From: Klebsiella terrigena
Lineage (GTDB): Bacteria; Pseudomonadota; Gammaproteobacteria; Enterobacterales; Enterobacteriaceae
Direction of reading: 5' to 3'
Assembly: GCF_006539725.1 (NCBI RefSeq)
Contig: NZ_BJNO01000007.1
Coordinates: 124,001-188,000 of the forward strand
DNA length: 64,000 bases
Shown: positions 22,962-31,875 of the stretch, piece by piece
How positions within the stretch are numbered: position 1 is the first letter of the stretch
How the letters are laid out: each line of letters starts with the position of its first letter
Notes under the pieces: generated by a model
Told to the model about the DNA's origin: nothing
The model's input: only the letters and a program-made list of their open reading frames with translations
Database searches by the model: none
Translations under genes and position numbers: made by a program

Positions 22962-23915
22962 ATGAGTACATTAGAACCACCGGCAGGGGCGAAAAAACCG
23001 GGCGGCGCAACGCCGTGGCTAACGCGCCTGCAAATGGCCCACGGCCGCAAGCTGGTGATTGCGCTGCCGTATCTGTGGATGACGCTGCTGTTTCTGCTGC
23101 CGTTCCTGATCGTCTTTAAAATCAGCCTCGCGGAGATGGCGCGGGCTATTCCGCCTTATACCGATCTGCTGGAGTGGGCCGACGGTCAGCTGACGATTAC
23201 CCTTAATCTGGCGAATTTCCTGCAGCTCACCGACGATCCGCTCTACTTTGAGGCCTATTTGCAGTCGCTGCAGGTGGCCGGGATCTCCACCTTCTGCTGC
23301 CTGCTGCTGGGCTACCCGCTGGCGTGGGCGGTGGCGCACAGCAAGCCCTCAACGCGCAATATCCTGCTGCTGCTGGTGATCCTGCCGTCGTGGACCTCGT
23401 TCTTAATCCGCGTATACGCGTGGATGGGGCTGCTGAAAAGCAACGGCGTGCTGAATAACTTTCTGCTGTGGCTGGGGGTTATTGACCAGCCGCTGGAGAT
23501 CCTGCACACCAACCTGGCGGTCTATATCGGCATCGTTTACGCCTACCTGCCGTTTATGGTGCTGCCTATTTATACCGCGCTGACCCGTATCGACTACTCG
23601 CTGGTGGAGGCCTCGCTGGATCTGGGCGCTCGTCCGCTGAAAACCTTCTTCCAGGTGATCGTGCCGTTAACCAAGGGCGGAATTATCGCCGGCTCGATGC
23701 TGGTCTTCATTCCGGCCGTGGGCGAGTTCGTTATCCCTGAGCTGCTCGGCGGCCCGGACAGCATCATGATCGGCCGCGTGCTGTGGCAGGAGTTCTTTAA
23801 CAACCGCGACTGGCCGGTCGCGTCGGCGGTGGCCATCGTGATGCTGCTGCTGCTGATCGTACCGATTATGTGGTTCCACAAGCATCAGCAAAAACAGATA
23901 GGGGAACACGGATGA
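22962..23915 (+). CDS. potH: Putrescine ABC transporter permease PotH
   Basis: A 317-residue permease with six membrane segments (first: VIALPYLWMTLLFLLPFLIVF). The EAA loop lies near residue 215 (LVEASLDLGARPLKTFFQVIVPLTKGG). It forms the channel with PotI and overlaps potI by 4 bases (ATGA), while potG ends 10 bases upstream, so the operon is tight. Confidence 0.97.
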   Translation: MSTLEPPAGAKKPGGATPWLTRLQMAHGRKLVIALPYLWMTLLFLLPFLIVFKISLAEMARAIPPYTDLLEWADGQLTITLNLANFLQLTDDPLYFEAYLQSLQVAGISTFCCLLLGYPLAWAVAHSKPSTRNILLLLVILPSWTSFLIRVYAWMGLLKSNGVLNNFLLWLGVIDQPLEILHTNLAVYIGIVYAYLPFMVLPIYTALTRIDYSLVEASLDLGARPLKTFFQVIVPLTKGGIIAGSMLVFIPAVGEFVIPELLGGPDSIMIGRVLWQEFFNNRDWPVASAVAIVMLLLLIVPIMWFHKHQQKQIGEHG

Positions 23916-24757
23916 ATGATTTGCCGGTAGTGCGTTCGCCGTGGCGAATATTAATCCTCGTGATCGGATTTACCTTCCTGTATGCGCCGATGTTGATGCT
24001 GGTTATCTACTCGTTTAACAGCTCGAAGCTGGTGACGGTGTGGGCCGGCTGGTCAACGCGCTGGTACAGCGAGCTGTTCCACGACGATGCGATGATGAGC
24101 GCCGTGGGTCTGAGCCTGACTATCGCCACCTGCGCGGCGACGGCGGCGGCGATCCTCGGTACTATCGCCGCGGTGGTGCTGGTGCGCTTTGGCCGCTTTC
24201 GCGGGTCGAGCGGCTTTGCGTTTATGATCACCGCGCCTCTGGTGATGCCGGACGTGATCACCGGGCTGTCGCTGCTGCTGCTTTTCGTCGCGCTGGGACA
24301 CGCGATTGGCTGGCCGTCGGATCGCGGTATGCTGACCATCTGGCTGGCGCACGTGACCTTCTGTACCGCCTACGTCGCGGTGGTGATTTCGTCGCGTCTG
24401 CGCGAGCTGGATCACTCCATCGAGGAGGCGGCGATGGATCTGGGCGCCGCGCCGCTGAAGGTATTTTTCATCATTACGCTGCCGATGATCATGCCGGCGG
24501 TGATTTCCGGCTGGCTGCTGGCATTCACCCTGTCGCTGGACGATCTGGTGATTGCCAGCTTTGTTTCCGGTCCTGGCGCCACCACGCTGCCGATGCTGGT
24601 TTTCTCCAGCGTGCGCATGGGCGTCAATCCGGAAATCAACGCCCTGGCGACGCTTATCCTCGGCGTGGTCGGGATTGTTGGTTTTATCGCCTGGTATTTG
24701 ATGGCCCGCGCAGAAAAGCAGCGAGTACGCGATATCCAGCGTGCAAGACGCGGCTGA
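23912..24757 (+). CDS. potI: Putrescine ABC transporter permease PotI
   Basis: A 281-residue permease beginning MNDLPVVRSPWRILILVIG at the ATG overlapping the potH stop. It has six membrane segments and an EAA loop (IEEAAMDLGAAPLKVFFIITLP near residue 175). It pairs with PotH. A terminator at 24789 ends the operon. Confidence 0.97.
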   Translation: MNDLPVVRSPWRILILVIGFTFLYAPMLMLVIYSFNSSKLVTVWAGWSTRWYSELFHDDAMMSAVGLSLTIATCAATAAAILGTIAAVVLVRFGRFRGSSGFAFMITAPLVMPDVITGLSLLLLFVALGHAIGWPSDRGMLTIWLAHVTFCTAYVAVVISSRLRELDHSIEEAAMDLGAAPLKVFFIITLPMIMPAVISGWLLAFTLSLDDLVIASFVSGPGATTLPMLVFSSVRMGVNPEINALATLILGVVGIVGFIAWYLMARAEKQRVRDIQRARRG

Positions 24758-24788
24758 AGCCCCTAAAATCGATAGCAAGACCTGGTGC

Positions 24789-24817
24789 CGGCGTCGCGAT
24801 TGTGCGACGCCGTTTTC
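24789..24817 (+). terminator. Intrinsic terminator of potFGHI
   Basis: Stem CGGCGTCGC-GATTGT-GCGACGCCG (24789-24812) followed by TTTTC. It abuts the ATG at 24818 from which ybjO would be expected to start. Confidence 0.75.
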
Positions 24818-24833
24818 ATGGAAGACTTAACCG

Positions 24834-25307
24834 TTGGGATTGTTTACTAAAGCTCGCTCATCTCATGCTCGCCTGAACGTCCCTGCGCTGGTGCAGGTGG
24901 CGGCGTTCGCCATTATTTTAATCCGCGCCCTCGACCTGCTGATGATCCTCAATCAGCTTGGCGTGCGGGGGATGAGTGAGTTTATCCACCGCAGCGTGCA
25001 GACGTGGCCCCTGACGCTGGTCTTCTTCTCAAGCCTGCTGCTGGTGTTTATTGAAATCTGGTGCGCGTTTTCCCTGGTCAAAGGGCAGAACCGGGCGCGC
25101 TGGATTTACCTGCTGACGCAGATTATCGTCAGCGGCTATCTGTGGGCCGCCTCGCTGGGCTACGGCTACCCTGAACTGTTCAGCATTGCCGGCGAATCGA
25201 AGCGGGAAATTTTCCGTTCGCTGGTGATGCAGAAGCTGCCGGACCTGCTGGTGCTGGCGCTGCTGTTTATCCCGGCATCGTGCCGACGCTTTTTCCAACT
25301 GCAGTAA
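24834..25307 (+). CDS. ybjO: Inner membrane protein YbjO (apparent 1-base insertion at start)
   Basis: From TTG 24834 the frame gives 157 residues (LFTKARSSHARLNVPALV onward), matching E. coli YbjO (162 residues) up to the common end RRFFQLQ, with four hydrophobic segments. The E. coli protein starts MEDETLGFF; here ATG 24818 gives MEDLT and then, because of one extra base in AACCGTTGG (around 24830-24833), runs out of frame and stops at 24848-24850. Removing one base restores MEDLTLGLFTKARSS. Either the strain has a frameshift with rescue from the TTG codon, or the base is a sequencing error. Function is unknown. Confidence 0.8.
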   Translation: MGLFTKARSSHARLNVPALVQVAAFAIILIRALDLLMILNQLGVRGMSEFIHRSVQTWPLTLVFFSSLLLVFIEIWCAFSLVKGQNRARWIYLLTQIIVSGYLWAASLGYGYPELFSIAGESKREIFRSLVMQKLPDLLVLALLFIPASCRRFFQLQ

Positions 25308-25349
25308 CGGTGATACAATCCCCGCCCCTGATTTTTTGAAGGTCTTTTT

Positions 25350-26480
25350 ATGCACTGCGCACTCTATGACGCGGGCCGCTGCCGCTCCTGTCAGTGGCTG
25401 GAACTGCCGCCAGAACAACAGCTCGCCGATAAAATGGCCGATCTGCGGTCGCTGCTGGCAGAACGCCCGGTGGCGACGTGGTGCGAACCGGTCTCCGGTC
25501 CGGAAGCCGGCTTTCGCAATAAGGCCAAAATGGTGGTCAGCGGCAGCGTTGAGCGCCCGCTGCTCGGCATGCTGCACCGTGACGGTAACCCTGAAGACCT
25601 CACCGATTGTCCGCTCTACCCGGCAAGCTTTGCGCCGGTCTTCGCCCTGCTGAAGCCGTTTATCGCCCGCGCCGGCCTCACGCCCTATCAGGTGGCCCGC
25701 CGACGCGGAGAGCTGAAGTATCTGCTGCTCACCGAAAGCCGCCTCGACGGCGGCATGATGCTGCGCTTTGTGCTGCGCTCTGAGGCGAAGCTCGCCCAGC
25801 TGCGCGCCGCGCTGCCGTGGCTGCAGGCGCAGCTGCCGCAGCTGAAGGTGATTACCGCCAATATTCAGCCGGTGCATATGGCGATTATGGAAGGGGAGCA
25901 GGAGATTTTCCTCACCCCGCAGCAGGCGCTGGCGGAGCGCTTCAACGACGTACCGCTGTGGATCCGCCCGCAAAGCTTCTTTCAAACCAACCCCGAAGTC
26001 GCCAGCCGGCTGTACGCCACCGCCCGGGACTGGGTGCGCCAGCTGCCGGTAGACCATATGTGGGATCTGTTCTGCGGCGTCGGCGGTTTTGGCCTGCACT
26101 GCGCCACCCCGCAGATGCGGCTGACCGGCATTGAGATTGCGCCAGAGGCCATCGCCTGCGCGCGGCAGTCCGCCGCCGAGCTTGGCCTCAGCAACCTCCG
26201 CTTCCAGGCGCTGGACTCCACCCGTTTTGCTACCGGCGAGGGCGAAGTTCCGCAGCTGGTGCTGGTGAACCCGCCGCGCCGTGGGATTGGCAGCGAGCTG
26301 TGCGACTATTTAAGCCGCATGGCTCCGCCCTATATCATCTACTCCAGCTGCAACGCCCGTACGATGGCGAAAGATATCGCTCAGCTGGCGGGCTATCGCA
26401 CCGAGCGGGTGCAGCTGTTCGATATGTTCCCCCACACCGCGCACTATGAGGTGCTGACGCTGCTGGTCCGCGAAGTTTAA
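25350..26480 (+). CDS. rlmC: 23S rRNA (uracil-747-C5)-methyltransferase RlmC
   Basis: A 376-residue SAM-dependent enzyme that methylates U747 of 23S rRNA. The iron-sulphur cluster cysteines are C3, C11, C14 ([14 protein letters not shown]) and one in DLTDCPLYP near residue 90. The SAM site [13 protein letters not shown] is near residue 238, the NPPRRGIG motif near 308 and the nucleophilic cysteine in [12 protein letters not shown] near 334. GAAGG precedes the ATG. Formerly rumB/ybjF. Confidence 0.97.
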   Translation: MHCALYDAGRCRSCQWLELPPEQQLADKMADLRSLLAERPVATWCEPVSGPEAGFRNKAKMVVSGSVERPLLGMLHRDGNPEDLTDCPLYPASFAPVFALLKPFIARAGLTPYQVARRRGELKYLLLTESRLDGGMMLRFVLRSEAKLAQLRAALPWLQAQLPQLKVITANIQPVHMAIMEGEQEIFLTPQQALAERFNDVPLWIRPQSFFQTNPEVASRLYATARDWVRQLPVDHMWDLFCGVGGFGLHCATPQMRLTGIEIAPEAIACARQSAAELGLSNLRFQALDSTRFATGEGEVPQLVLVNPPRRGIGSELCDYLSRMAPPYIIYSSCNARTMAKDIAQLAGYRTERVQLFDMFPHTAHYEVLTLLVREV

Positions 26481-26558
26481 ACAAAATGTGAACTCTTCTG
26501 CCGGCCAAAATCGGGTAAGCTTTGCTAATAAGAGCATGATATTAGCGGAGCGACACCG

Positions 26559-27275
26559 GTGGCGAAGAAAATCCTGTTAGTTGAAGATGACGATGATATT
26601 GCTGCCCTGCTGCGCCTGAATTTGCAGGACGAAGGGTATCAGATTGTCCACGTAGCGGACGGCGCAGAGGCCCTGAGGCTGCTGGAAAAAAGCCCCTGGG
26701 ATGCGGTGATCCTTGACCTGATGCTGCCGAACGTTGACGGCCTGGAGATCTGCCGGCGCATCCGCCAGATGACCCGCTATCTGCCGGTGATCATCATCAG
26801 CGCCCGATCCAGCGAAACCCAGCGCGTGCAGGGGCTGGAGATGGGGGCGGATGATTATCTGGCCAAACCCTTCTCCGTTCTGGAGCTTATCGCCCGCGTC
26901 AAAGCGGTGTTCCGCCGCCAGGAGGCGATGGGGCTAAATCTGCTGATGGATGCCGGGCGCATCGCCTGCCACGGCCTCAATATCGACCCGCTGTCGCGTG
27001 AAGTCAGACTGCGCGGCGAGCCGGTCGATTTGACCCCGCGCGAGTTCGATCTGCTGTACTACTTCGCCCGCCATCCGGGAGAGGTCTTCTCTCGCCTCTC
27101 CCTGCTCGACAGCGTCTGGGGCTACCAGCACGAAGGCTACGAGCATACGGTCAATACCCATATCAACCGCCTGCGCAGCAAAATCGAGCACGAGCCGACG
27201 GAGCCTGAAATTATCCTCACCGTGTGGGGAAAGGGCTATAAGTTTGCCGTGGAGCGCAAGGAGGTGGGGCAATGA
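26559..27275 (+). CDS. OmpR-family response regulator of an uncharacterised two-component system
   Basis: A 238-residue regulator starting at GTG 26559. The receiver domain (1-120) has the acidic pocket E9/D10/D11, phospho-acceptor D53 (VILDLMLPNVDG), S81 and K103 (YLAKPF). The winged-helix DNA-binding domain (about 130-232) carries LTPREFDLLYYFARHPGEVFS and VNTHINRLRSKIE. It overlaps the kinase gene by ATGA, so they form a cognate pair. E. coli K-12 has no such pair between rlmC and artJ. The target genes cannot be seen. Base composition matches the chromosome. Confidence 0.9.
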   Translation: MAKKILLVEDDDDIAALLRLNLQDEGYQIVHVADGAEALRLLEKSPWDAVILDLMLPNVDGLEICRRIRQMTRYLPVIIISARSSETQRVQGLEMGADDYLAKPFSVLELIARVKAVFRRQEAMGLNLLMDAGRIACHGLNIDPLSREVRLRGEPVDLTPREFDLLYYFARHPGEVFSRLSLLDSVWGYQHEGYEHTVNTHINRLRSKIEHEPTEPEIILTVWGKGYKFAVERKEVGQ

Positions 27276-28744
27276 TGCGCCGTCTTAGCCTGAGCCAGCT
27301 CCTGGCGCTGGTCTTCACCTCGCTGCTGCTGCTGTGCGCGGCGGCGGTGTGCCTCGTTCAGCTCTATACCAGCGCGCAGTACGGTAACGCGATGGTGCAG
27401 CGTCTTTCCGCCGGGCTGGCGCAACAAATTGTCGCCCGCGAGCCGCTGCTGGATGCGCAGGGGCAGGTCGATCGTCAGGCGCTGAAGCCGCTGTTCGATC
27501 GGCTGATGGTGTTTAACCCCAGCGTTGAGCTCTATCTGGTTTCTCCCGACGGCGAGCTGTTAGCCGATGCCGCGCCGCCGGGCCATATCAAACGCCAGCG
27601 CATCGATCTGGCGCCGGTGCAGGCGTTCCTCTCCGGCGCCGCGTGGCCGGTGTACGGCGACGATCCCCGCAGCCTCGGGCAGCAGAAAGTCTTTAGCGTT
27701 GCGCCGCTGCGCCAGGAGGGCCAGCTGCGCGGCTATCTCTATATTATTCTGCAGGGCGAAACCTTTAACGAACTGGCGGCCACCGCCTGGCAGAAGACGC
27801 TGTGGAGCCTGCTGCTGTGGACGCTGCTGCTGGTGGCGCTGTTTGGCCTGCTGGCGGGCGGGCTGGCGTGGTTCTGGGTCACGCGCCCGGTGCGTCAGCT
27901 GACCGCCCAGGTGGCGATCTCCGGCCCGGACAGCATGGTGGCGATCAAAGCGCTGGCGGCCCAGGCGCCCGACCCGCATCCCGGGAATGAGGTGGCGATC
28001 CTGCATAATCGCTTTATTGAGCTGGCCCGCCAGATTGCCGACCAGTGGGATCGTCTGGCCGATAGCGACCGCCAGCGGCGCGAGTTTATCGCCAATATCT
28101 CCCACGATCTGCGCACGCCGCTGACCTCGCTGCTTGGCTATCTGGAGACGCTGACGCTGAAAGCCGACCGGCTCAACGCCGAGGATCGCCAGCAGTATCT
28201 GAATATCGCGCTGCGCCAGGGCAATAAGGTTCGCCATCTGTCGCAGCAGCTGTTTGAGCTGGCCCGGCTCGAACACGGCGGCATCAAACCGCAGCCGGAG
28301 AAATTTATCTTCGCCGAGCTGGTTCAGGACGTCGCGCAGAAATTTGATTTGGCGATTGCGACCCGCGGCATCGGTTTACAGCTGTCGCTGGCCGAGGGAT
28401 TGCCGCCGGTGGTGGCCGATTTATCGATGATGGAGCGGGTGCTGACCAATTTGCTCGATAACGCCATTCGCCACACGCCGCAAGGAGGAGTGATTCGCCT
28501 GACGGCGCGCCAGCAGGCGTCGCAGATAGTGGTTGAGGTGGCGGACAGCGGCCCCGGCGTCGCCAGCGAGCTGCGGGCAACCCTCTTTGAACGACCTTCG
28601 GTACTTGAACCTGGCCAGCGTCGGGAGTCTGCGGGGGGATTGGGGCTGATGATCGTGCGCCGCATGTTGCAGCTGCACGGGGGCGATATTCGCCTGCAGG
28701 AGGCGGCGGCAGGGGCCAGCTTCCGCTTTACCCTGCCGCTGTAA
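27272..28744 (+). CDS. Sensor histidine kinase partner of the preceding regulator
   Basis: A 490-residue membrane kinase. The first membrane segment is at about 10-30 (LLALVFTSLLLLCAAAVCLV) and a periplasmic sensor region of about 140 residues follows. The second membrane segment is at about 178-202, then come a HAMP domain, the H box EFIANISHDLRTPLTSLLG with H278, the N box NLLDNAIRH (393-401), G1 DSGPG (425-429) and G2 GGLGL (455-459). The sensor region has no cysteine cluster or obvious ligand motif. The arginine transporter genes lie just downstream on the opposite strand, but that is not evidence for the signal. Confidence 0.9.
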   Translation: MMRRLSLSQLLALVFTSLLLLCAAAVCLVQLYTSAQYGNAMVQRLSAGLAQQIVAREPLLDAQGQVDRQALKPLFDRLMVFNPSVELYLVSPDGELLADAAPPGHIKRQRIDLAPVQAFLSGAAWPVYGDDPRSLGQQKVFSVAPLRQEGQLRGYLYIILQGETFNELAATAWQKTLWSLLLWTLLLVALFGLLAGGLAWFWVTRPVRQLTAQVAISGPDSMVAIKALAAQAPDPHPGNEVAILHNRFIELARQIADQWDRLADSDRQRREFIANISHDLRTPLTSLLGYLETLTLKADRLNAEDRQQYLNIALRQGNKVRHLSQQLFELARLEHGGIKPQPEKFIFAELVQDVAQKFDLAIATRGIGLQLSLAEGLPPVVADLSMMERVLTNLLDNAIRHTPQGGVIRLTARQQASQIVVEVADSGPGVASELRATLFERPSVLEPGQRRESAGGLGLMIVRRMLQLHGGDIRLQEAAAGASFRFTLPL

Positions 28745-28750
28745 GGTTTT

Positions 28751-28774
28751 CCCGGCCGCGCCGTGCTGGCCGGG
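28751..28774. terminator. GC-rich hairpin between kinase gene and artJ
   Basis: CCCGGCC (28751-28757) pairs with GGCCGGG (28768-28774), 7 bases after the kinase stop. There is no T run on either side, so this may be an mRNA 3' end structure shared by the convergent genes rather than a classical terminator. Confidence 0.4.
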
Positions 28775-28819
28775 CGCCCGCCTCAGGCGCTCACGCCCGG
28801 GGTCGGGAAGGGCCTGCGC

Positions 28820-29551
28820 TTACTCAGGGAACCACTGGCTGCTGATTTTCTGATAGGTGCCGTCCGCTTTAATCGCTTTCAGGGCGCCGTTCAGCTTCTC
28901 CAGCAGCGCTTTGTTATCCGGACGAACCGCGATCCCAAGGCCGGTACCGAAGTACTGCGCATCGGTTACTTTCGGCGTGGCGACGCCGAGCTGCGGGTTG
29001 GTTTTCAGCCACTCGTTAACCACCGCGGTGTCGCCAAATACGCCATCAATACGGCCGTTTTTCAGGTCGATAAACGCATTCTGGTAGCTGTCATAGGCGA
29101 CGGTTTTCACTTCAGGATGCTTATCCTGCAGGTATTTCTGATGAGTGGTGCCGTTTTCCATGCCGATACGTTTGCCTTTCAGATCGGCAAAGGTGTGGAA
29201 GGCGTCTTTCCTGGCGATAACCAGCGCGGAGTTAGCGTAGTACGGGTCGGTAAACGACACCTGCTTGCTGCGCTCCGGGGTAATGTCCATGCCGGAAATC
29301 ACCGCATCATATTTTTTAAATTTTAGCGCCGGGATCAGGCTGTCGAAGGCATGGTTGGTAAAAGTACACTCCGCCTGCATCTGTTTGCACAGCGCTTTCG
29401 CCAGGTCGAGATCGAAGCCAACGATCTGATTATTGGCATCCATGGATTCAAACGGTGGATAGGTAGCGGAAACGCCAAAGCTGATTTTTTCTGCGCCAAC
29501 GGCGCCAAAAGCGAAAGTGGAAAGCAGTGCAGCCAGAACTAACTTTTTCAT
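28820..29551 (-). CDS. artJ: Arginine-binding periplasmic protein ArtJ
   Basis: A 243-residue binding protein starting MKKLVLAALLSTFAFGAVGA with a signal peptide of about 19 residues. The amino acid-binding fold is clear (YPPFESMDANNQIVGFDLDL; ISGMDITPERSKQVSFTDPYY; ENGTTHQKYLQDKHP). It binds L-arginine with high affinity for ArtPQM. It has its own promoter with an ARG box at 29621-29638, so it is expected to be repressed by ArgR plus arginine. The longer frame to 29572 is not used; E. coli length supports 29551. Confidence 0.95.
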   Translation of the reverse strand: MKKLVLAALLSTFAFGAVGAEKISFGVSATYPPFESMDANNQIVGFDLDLAKALCKQMQAECTFTNHAFDSLIPALKFKKYDAVISGMDITPERSKQVSFTDPYYANSALVIARKDAFHTFADLKGKRIGMENGTTHQKYLQDKHPEVKTVAYDSYQNAFIDLKNGRIDGVFGDTAVVNEWLKTNPQLGVATPKVTDAQYFGTGLGIAVRPDNKALLEKLNGALKAIKADGTYQKISSQWFPE

Positions 29552-29620
29552 CGTCGAACTCCCGTCGGTCAATCTTATGATGTCGTGCCGTGCTTGCGGC
29601 CGGGTTTCACAATGCCATTA

Positions 29621-29638
29621 AATGAATTTATATTCAAT
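29621..29638 (-). promoter_or_regulatory. ArgR operator (ARG box) upstream of artJ
   Basis: The 18 bases AATGAATTTATATTCAAT contain a perfect inverted TGAAT/ATTCA, fitting the ARG box consensus. A weaker second box may lie 3 bases further at 29642-29659, the usual spacing. ArgR control of artJ is known in E. coli. Confidence 0.8.
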
Positions 29639-29660
29639 AAAGATGTATAAGTATTTTTTA

Positions 29661-29704
29661 TTTATATAAAAAAGGCGGGTAATTCATCAGGATTACCCGC
29701 CTTT
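29661..29704 (-). terminator. Intrinsic terminator of artPIQM
   Basis: AAAGGCGGGTAAT and ATTACCCGCCTTT (29671-29683 and 29692-29704) form a long stem. On the minus strand it is followed by TTTTTTATAT. It ends the artPIQM transcript 30 bases after artM. Confidence 0.85.
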
Positions 29705-29732
29705 CTATTTACTAATTATGCATTTCAGAACG

Positions 29733-30401
29733 TTAGCTTCGACGCTCAAATGCCAGCGCCCTGTGCTCCACCAGACGCATGAGCAGCGTCAGCAGGCCGT
29801 TGACGATCAGGTACACGATACCGGCCGCGCCGAAGACCATAACGTCGTAGGTTCGTCCGTACAGCAGCTGGCTGTGGCCCATCACCTCCATCAGCGTAAT
29901 GGTATAAGCCAGGGAGGTACTCTTAAAGACCAGCACCACCTCGTTGGAGTAGGAGGAGAGGGCGCGCTTAAAGGCGTACGGCAGCAGGATCGCCAGCGTG
30001 TCCTTCTTGCTCATTCCCAGCGCGCCGCAGGATTGCCACTGGCCCTCAGGAATGGCACGGATCGCGCCATAAAAGAGCTGGGTGGTATAGGCGGCGCTGT
30101 TGAGCGACAGGGCAATCAGGGCGCACAGCCACGGCTCAGAAATCAGATGCCACAGCACCGGGTACTCCTGTAGCGACGGAAACTGCCCCGGGCCGTAGTA
30201 AATCAGGAAGATCTGCACCAGCAGCGGCGTACCGGTAAAGAGCGTGATATACCCGCGCACAATCCATACCAGCACCGGCGTTTTCAGCGTCAGGATGATG
30301 GTAAAGATCAGCGACAGAATCAGCGCGACGACGATTGAGGCCGCGGTCAGCGTCAGGCTGGTATGCAGCCCTTTGAGCAGTTCTGGTAAGTAGTCGAGCA
30401 T
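29733..30401 (-). CDS. artM: Arginine ABC transporter permease ArtM
   Basis: A 222-residue HisM-type permease with about five membrane segments and the EAA-like loop (AIRAIPEGQWQSCGALGMSKKDTLAILLPYA near residue 115). It forms the channel with ArtQ. Its ATG shares one base with the artQ stop (TGATG), indicating coupled translation. Confidence 0.95.
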   Translation of the reverse strand: MLDYLPELLKGLHTSLTLTAASIVVALILSLIFTIILTLKTPVLVWIVRGYITLFTGTPLLVQIFLIYYGPGQFPSLQEYPVLWHLISEPWLCALIALSLNSAAYTTQLFYGAIRAIPEGQWQSCGALGMSKKDTLAILLPYAFKRALSSYSNEVVLVFKSTSLAYTITLMEVMGHSQLLYGRTYDVMVFGAAGIVYLIVNGLLTLLMRLVEHRALAFERRS

Positions 30402-31117
30402 CAGCCGGGTCTCCGTTCAAAGCGCGTCGCACGCTGGTCAATACGCTTGAGGATGTACTGACTGAGCAGAGTGATCACCAGGTAGATTGCCGCCGCGATG
30501 ATGTACCAGTTAAACGGCTCCTGGGTGCGGGTGGCAATGCTCTTGGTTTGCAGCATCAGATCGTTAACGCTAATTAAGCTGACCAGGGCGGTATCTTTTA
30601 GCAGCACCAGCCACTGATTGCCTAGCCCCGGCAGGGCGTGGCGCCACATTTGCGGCATCACCAGGCGGAAGAAAATCGCGCTTTTCGACAGCCCCAGCGC
30701 CTGGCCCGACTCCCACTGTCCCTGCGGTACCGCTTTCAGCGCGCCGCGCAGGGTTTGCGAGGCGTAGGCGGCGTACAGCAGAGAGAGCGCCACCGCGCCG
30801 CACAGGAACGGGCTGACGTCGAAGTTCTCAATCTGCATCTGCACCGGGATCTGCGCAAAGCCGAGATTGATGGTAAAGCCGTCAGAGAGCGTGAGCAGCA
30901 GCTGCGACGATCCGAAATAGATAAACAGGACCACCAGAATTTCCGGCAGCCCGCGCAGGACCGTTACTACGCCGGTGGTCAGCCACGCCAGCGGGCGCCA
31001 TTTGACTGACTCCAGCACGGCAAAAAGCATCGCCAGGGCGAGGCCGATAATCAGCGCGCAGACCGCAAGGCCGACGGTCATCCCGGCGGCGCTTGCTAAT
31101 GGAAAAAATTCGTTCAT
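30401..31117 (-). CDS. artQ: Arginine ABC transporter permease ArtQ
   Basis: A 238-residue permease, homologous to ArtM and HisQ, with the loop [20 protein letters not shown] near residue 130 and five membrane segments. It lies between artI (6-base gap) and artM (1-base overlap). Confidence 0.95.
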   Translation of the reverse strand: MNEFFPLASAAGMTVGLAVCALIIGLALAMLFAVLESVKWRPLAWLTTGVVTVLRGLPEILVVLFIYFGSSQLLLTLSDGFTINLGFAQIPVQMQIENFDVSPFLCGAVALSLLYAAYASQTLRGALKAVPQGQWESGQALGLSKSAIFFRLVMPQMWRHALPGLGNQWLVLLKDTALVSLISVNDLMLQTKSIATRTQEPFNWYIIAAAIYLVITLLSQYILKRIDQRATRFERRPG

Positions 31118-31123
31118 TGAGGA

Positions 31124-31855
31124 TTACTTCTGAAACCATTTGCTATAGATGGTCTGGTAAGTCCCATCTTTTTTCACTTTTTCCAGCGCAGCGTTAAATT
31201 TCTGCTGCAGCTCGGTATTGCCCTGACGAAGCGCAATGCCAAGGCCGGTACCGAAGTAGTCTTTGTCCGTCACCTTATCGCCCACCGCTGCCAGCTTCGG
31301 ATTGCTCTTCAGCCATTCGGTGACCACGGCGTTGTCGCCAAATACGGCATCGATGCGGCCGTTTTGCAGATCCAGCTTCGCATTCTGGTAGCTGTCGTAC
31401 GGAACGGTGGTGATTTCCGGATGCTTGTCGTTAATGAACTTCTGGTGGGTGGTGCCGTTCTGGACGCCGACTTTTTTGCCCTTCAGCTGCTCGATGCTGG
31501 TAAATTTGCCCTGCTGGCCCACGAACAGCGCGGAGTTTTCATAGTAAGGGGCGGTAAACAGCACCTGCTTTTCGCGCTCAGGCGTAATGTCCATCCCGGC
31601 CATCACCGCGTCGAAGCGGCGGAATTTCAGGCCAGGGATCAGGCTGTCAAAAGCCTGGTTGGTAAAGGTGCAGGTGGCATCGATCTCTTTACACAGCGCG
31701 TTAGCCAGATCGACGTCGAAGCCGACGATTTTGTTGTTGGCGTCGGTCGTTTCAAACGGAGGATAGGACGCCTCGGTGGCAAAACGGATGGTCTGGGCTG
31801 CGGTAGCAGAAAGGCTCATGCTGGCCAGAAGCGCGGCAATCAGTACTTTTTTCAT
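31124..31855 (-). CDS. artI: Periplasmic amino acid-binding protein ArtI
   Basis: A 243-residue paralogue of ArtJ starting MKKVLIAALLASMSLSATAA with a signal peptide. It shares with ArtJ the segments YPPFETTDANNKIVGFDVDL and NGTTHQKFINDKHPE. Its ligand in E. coli is not firmly known (ArtJ is the arginine binder). It is encoded in the transporter operon between artP (20-base gap) and artQ. Confidence 0.94.
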   Translation of the reverse strand: MKKVLIAALLASMSLSATAAQTIRFATEASYPPFETTDANNKIVGFDVDLANALCKEIDATCTFTNQAFDSLIPGLKFRRFDAVMAGMDITPEREKQVLFTAPYYENSALFVGQQGKFTSIEQLKGKKVGVQNGTTHQKFINDKHPEITTVPYDSYQNAKLDLQNGRIDAVFGDNAVVTEWLKSNPKLAAVGDKVTDKDYFGTGLGIALRQGNTELQQKFNAALEKVKKDGTYQTIYSKWFQK

Positions 31856-31875
31856 CGTCATTTCCCCGAAAAACA

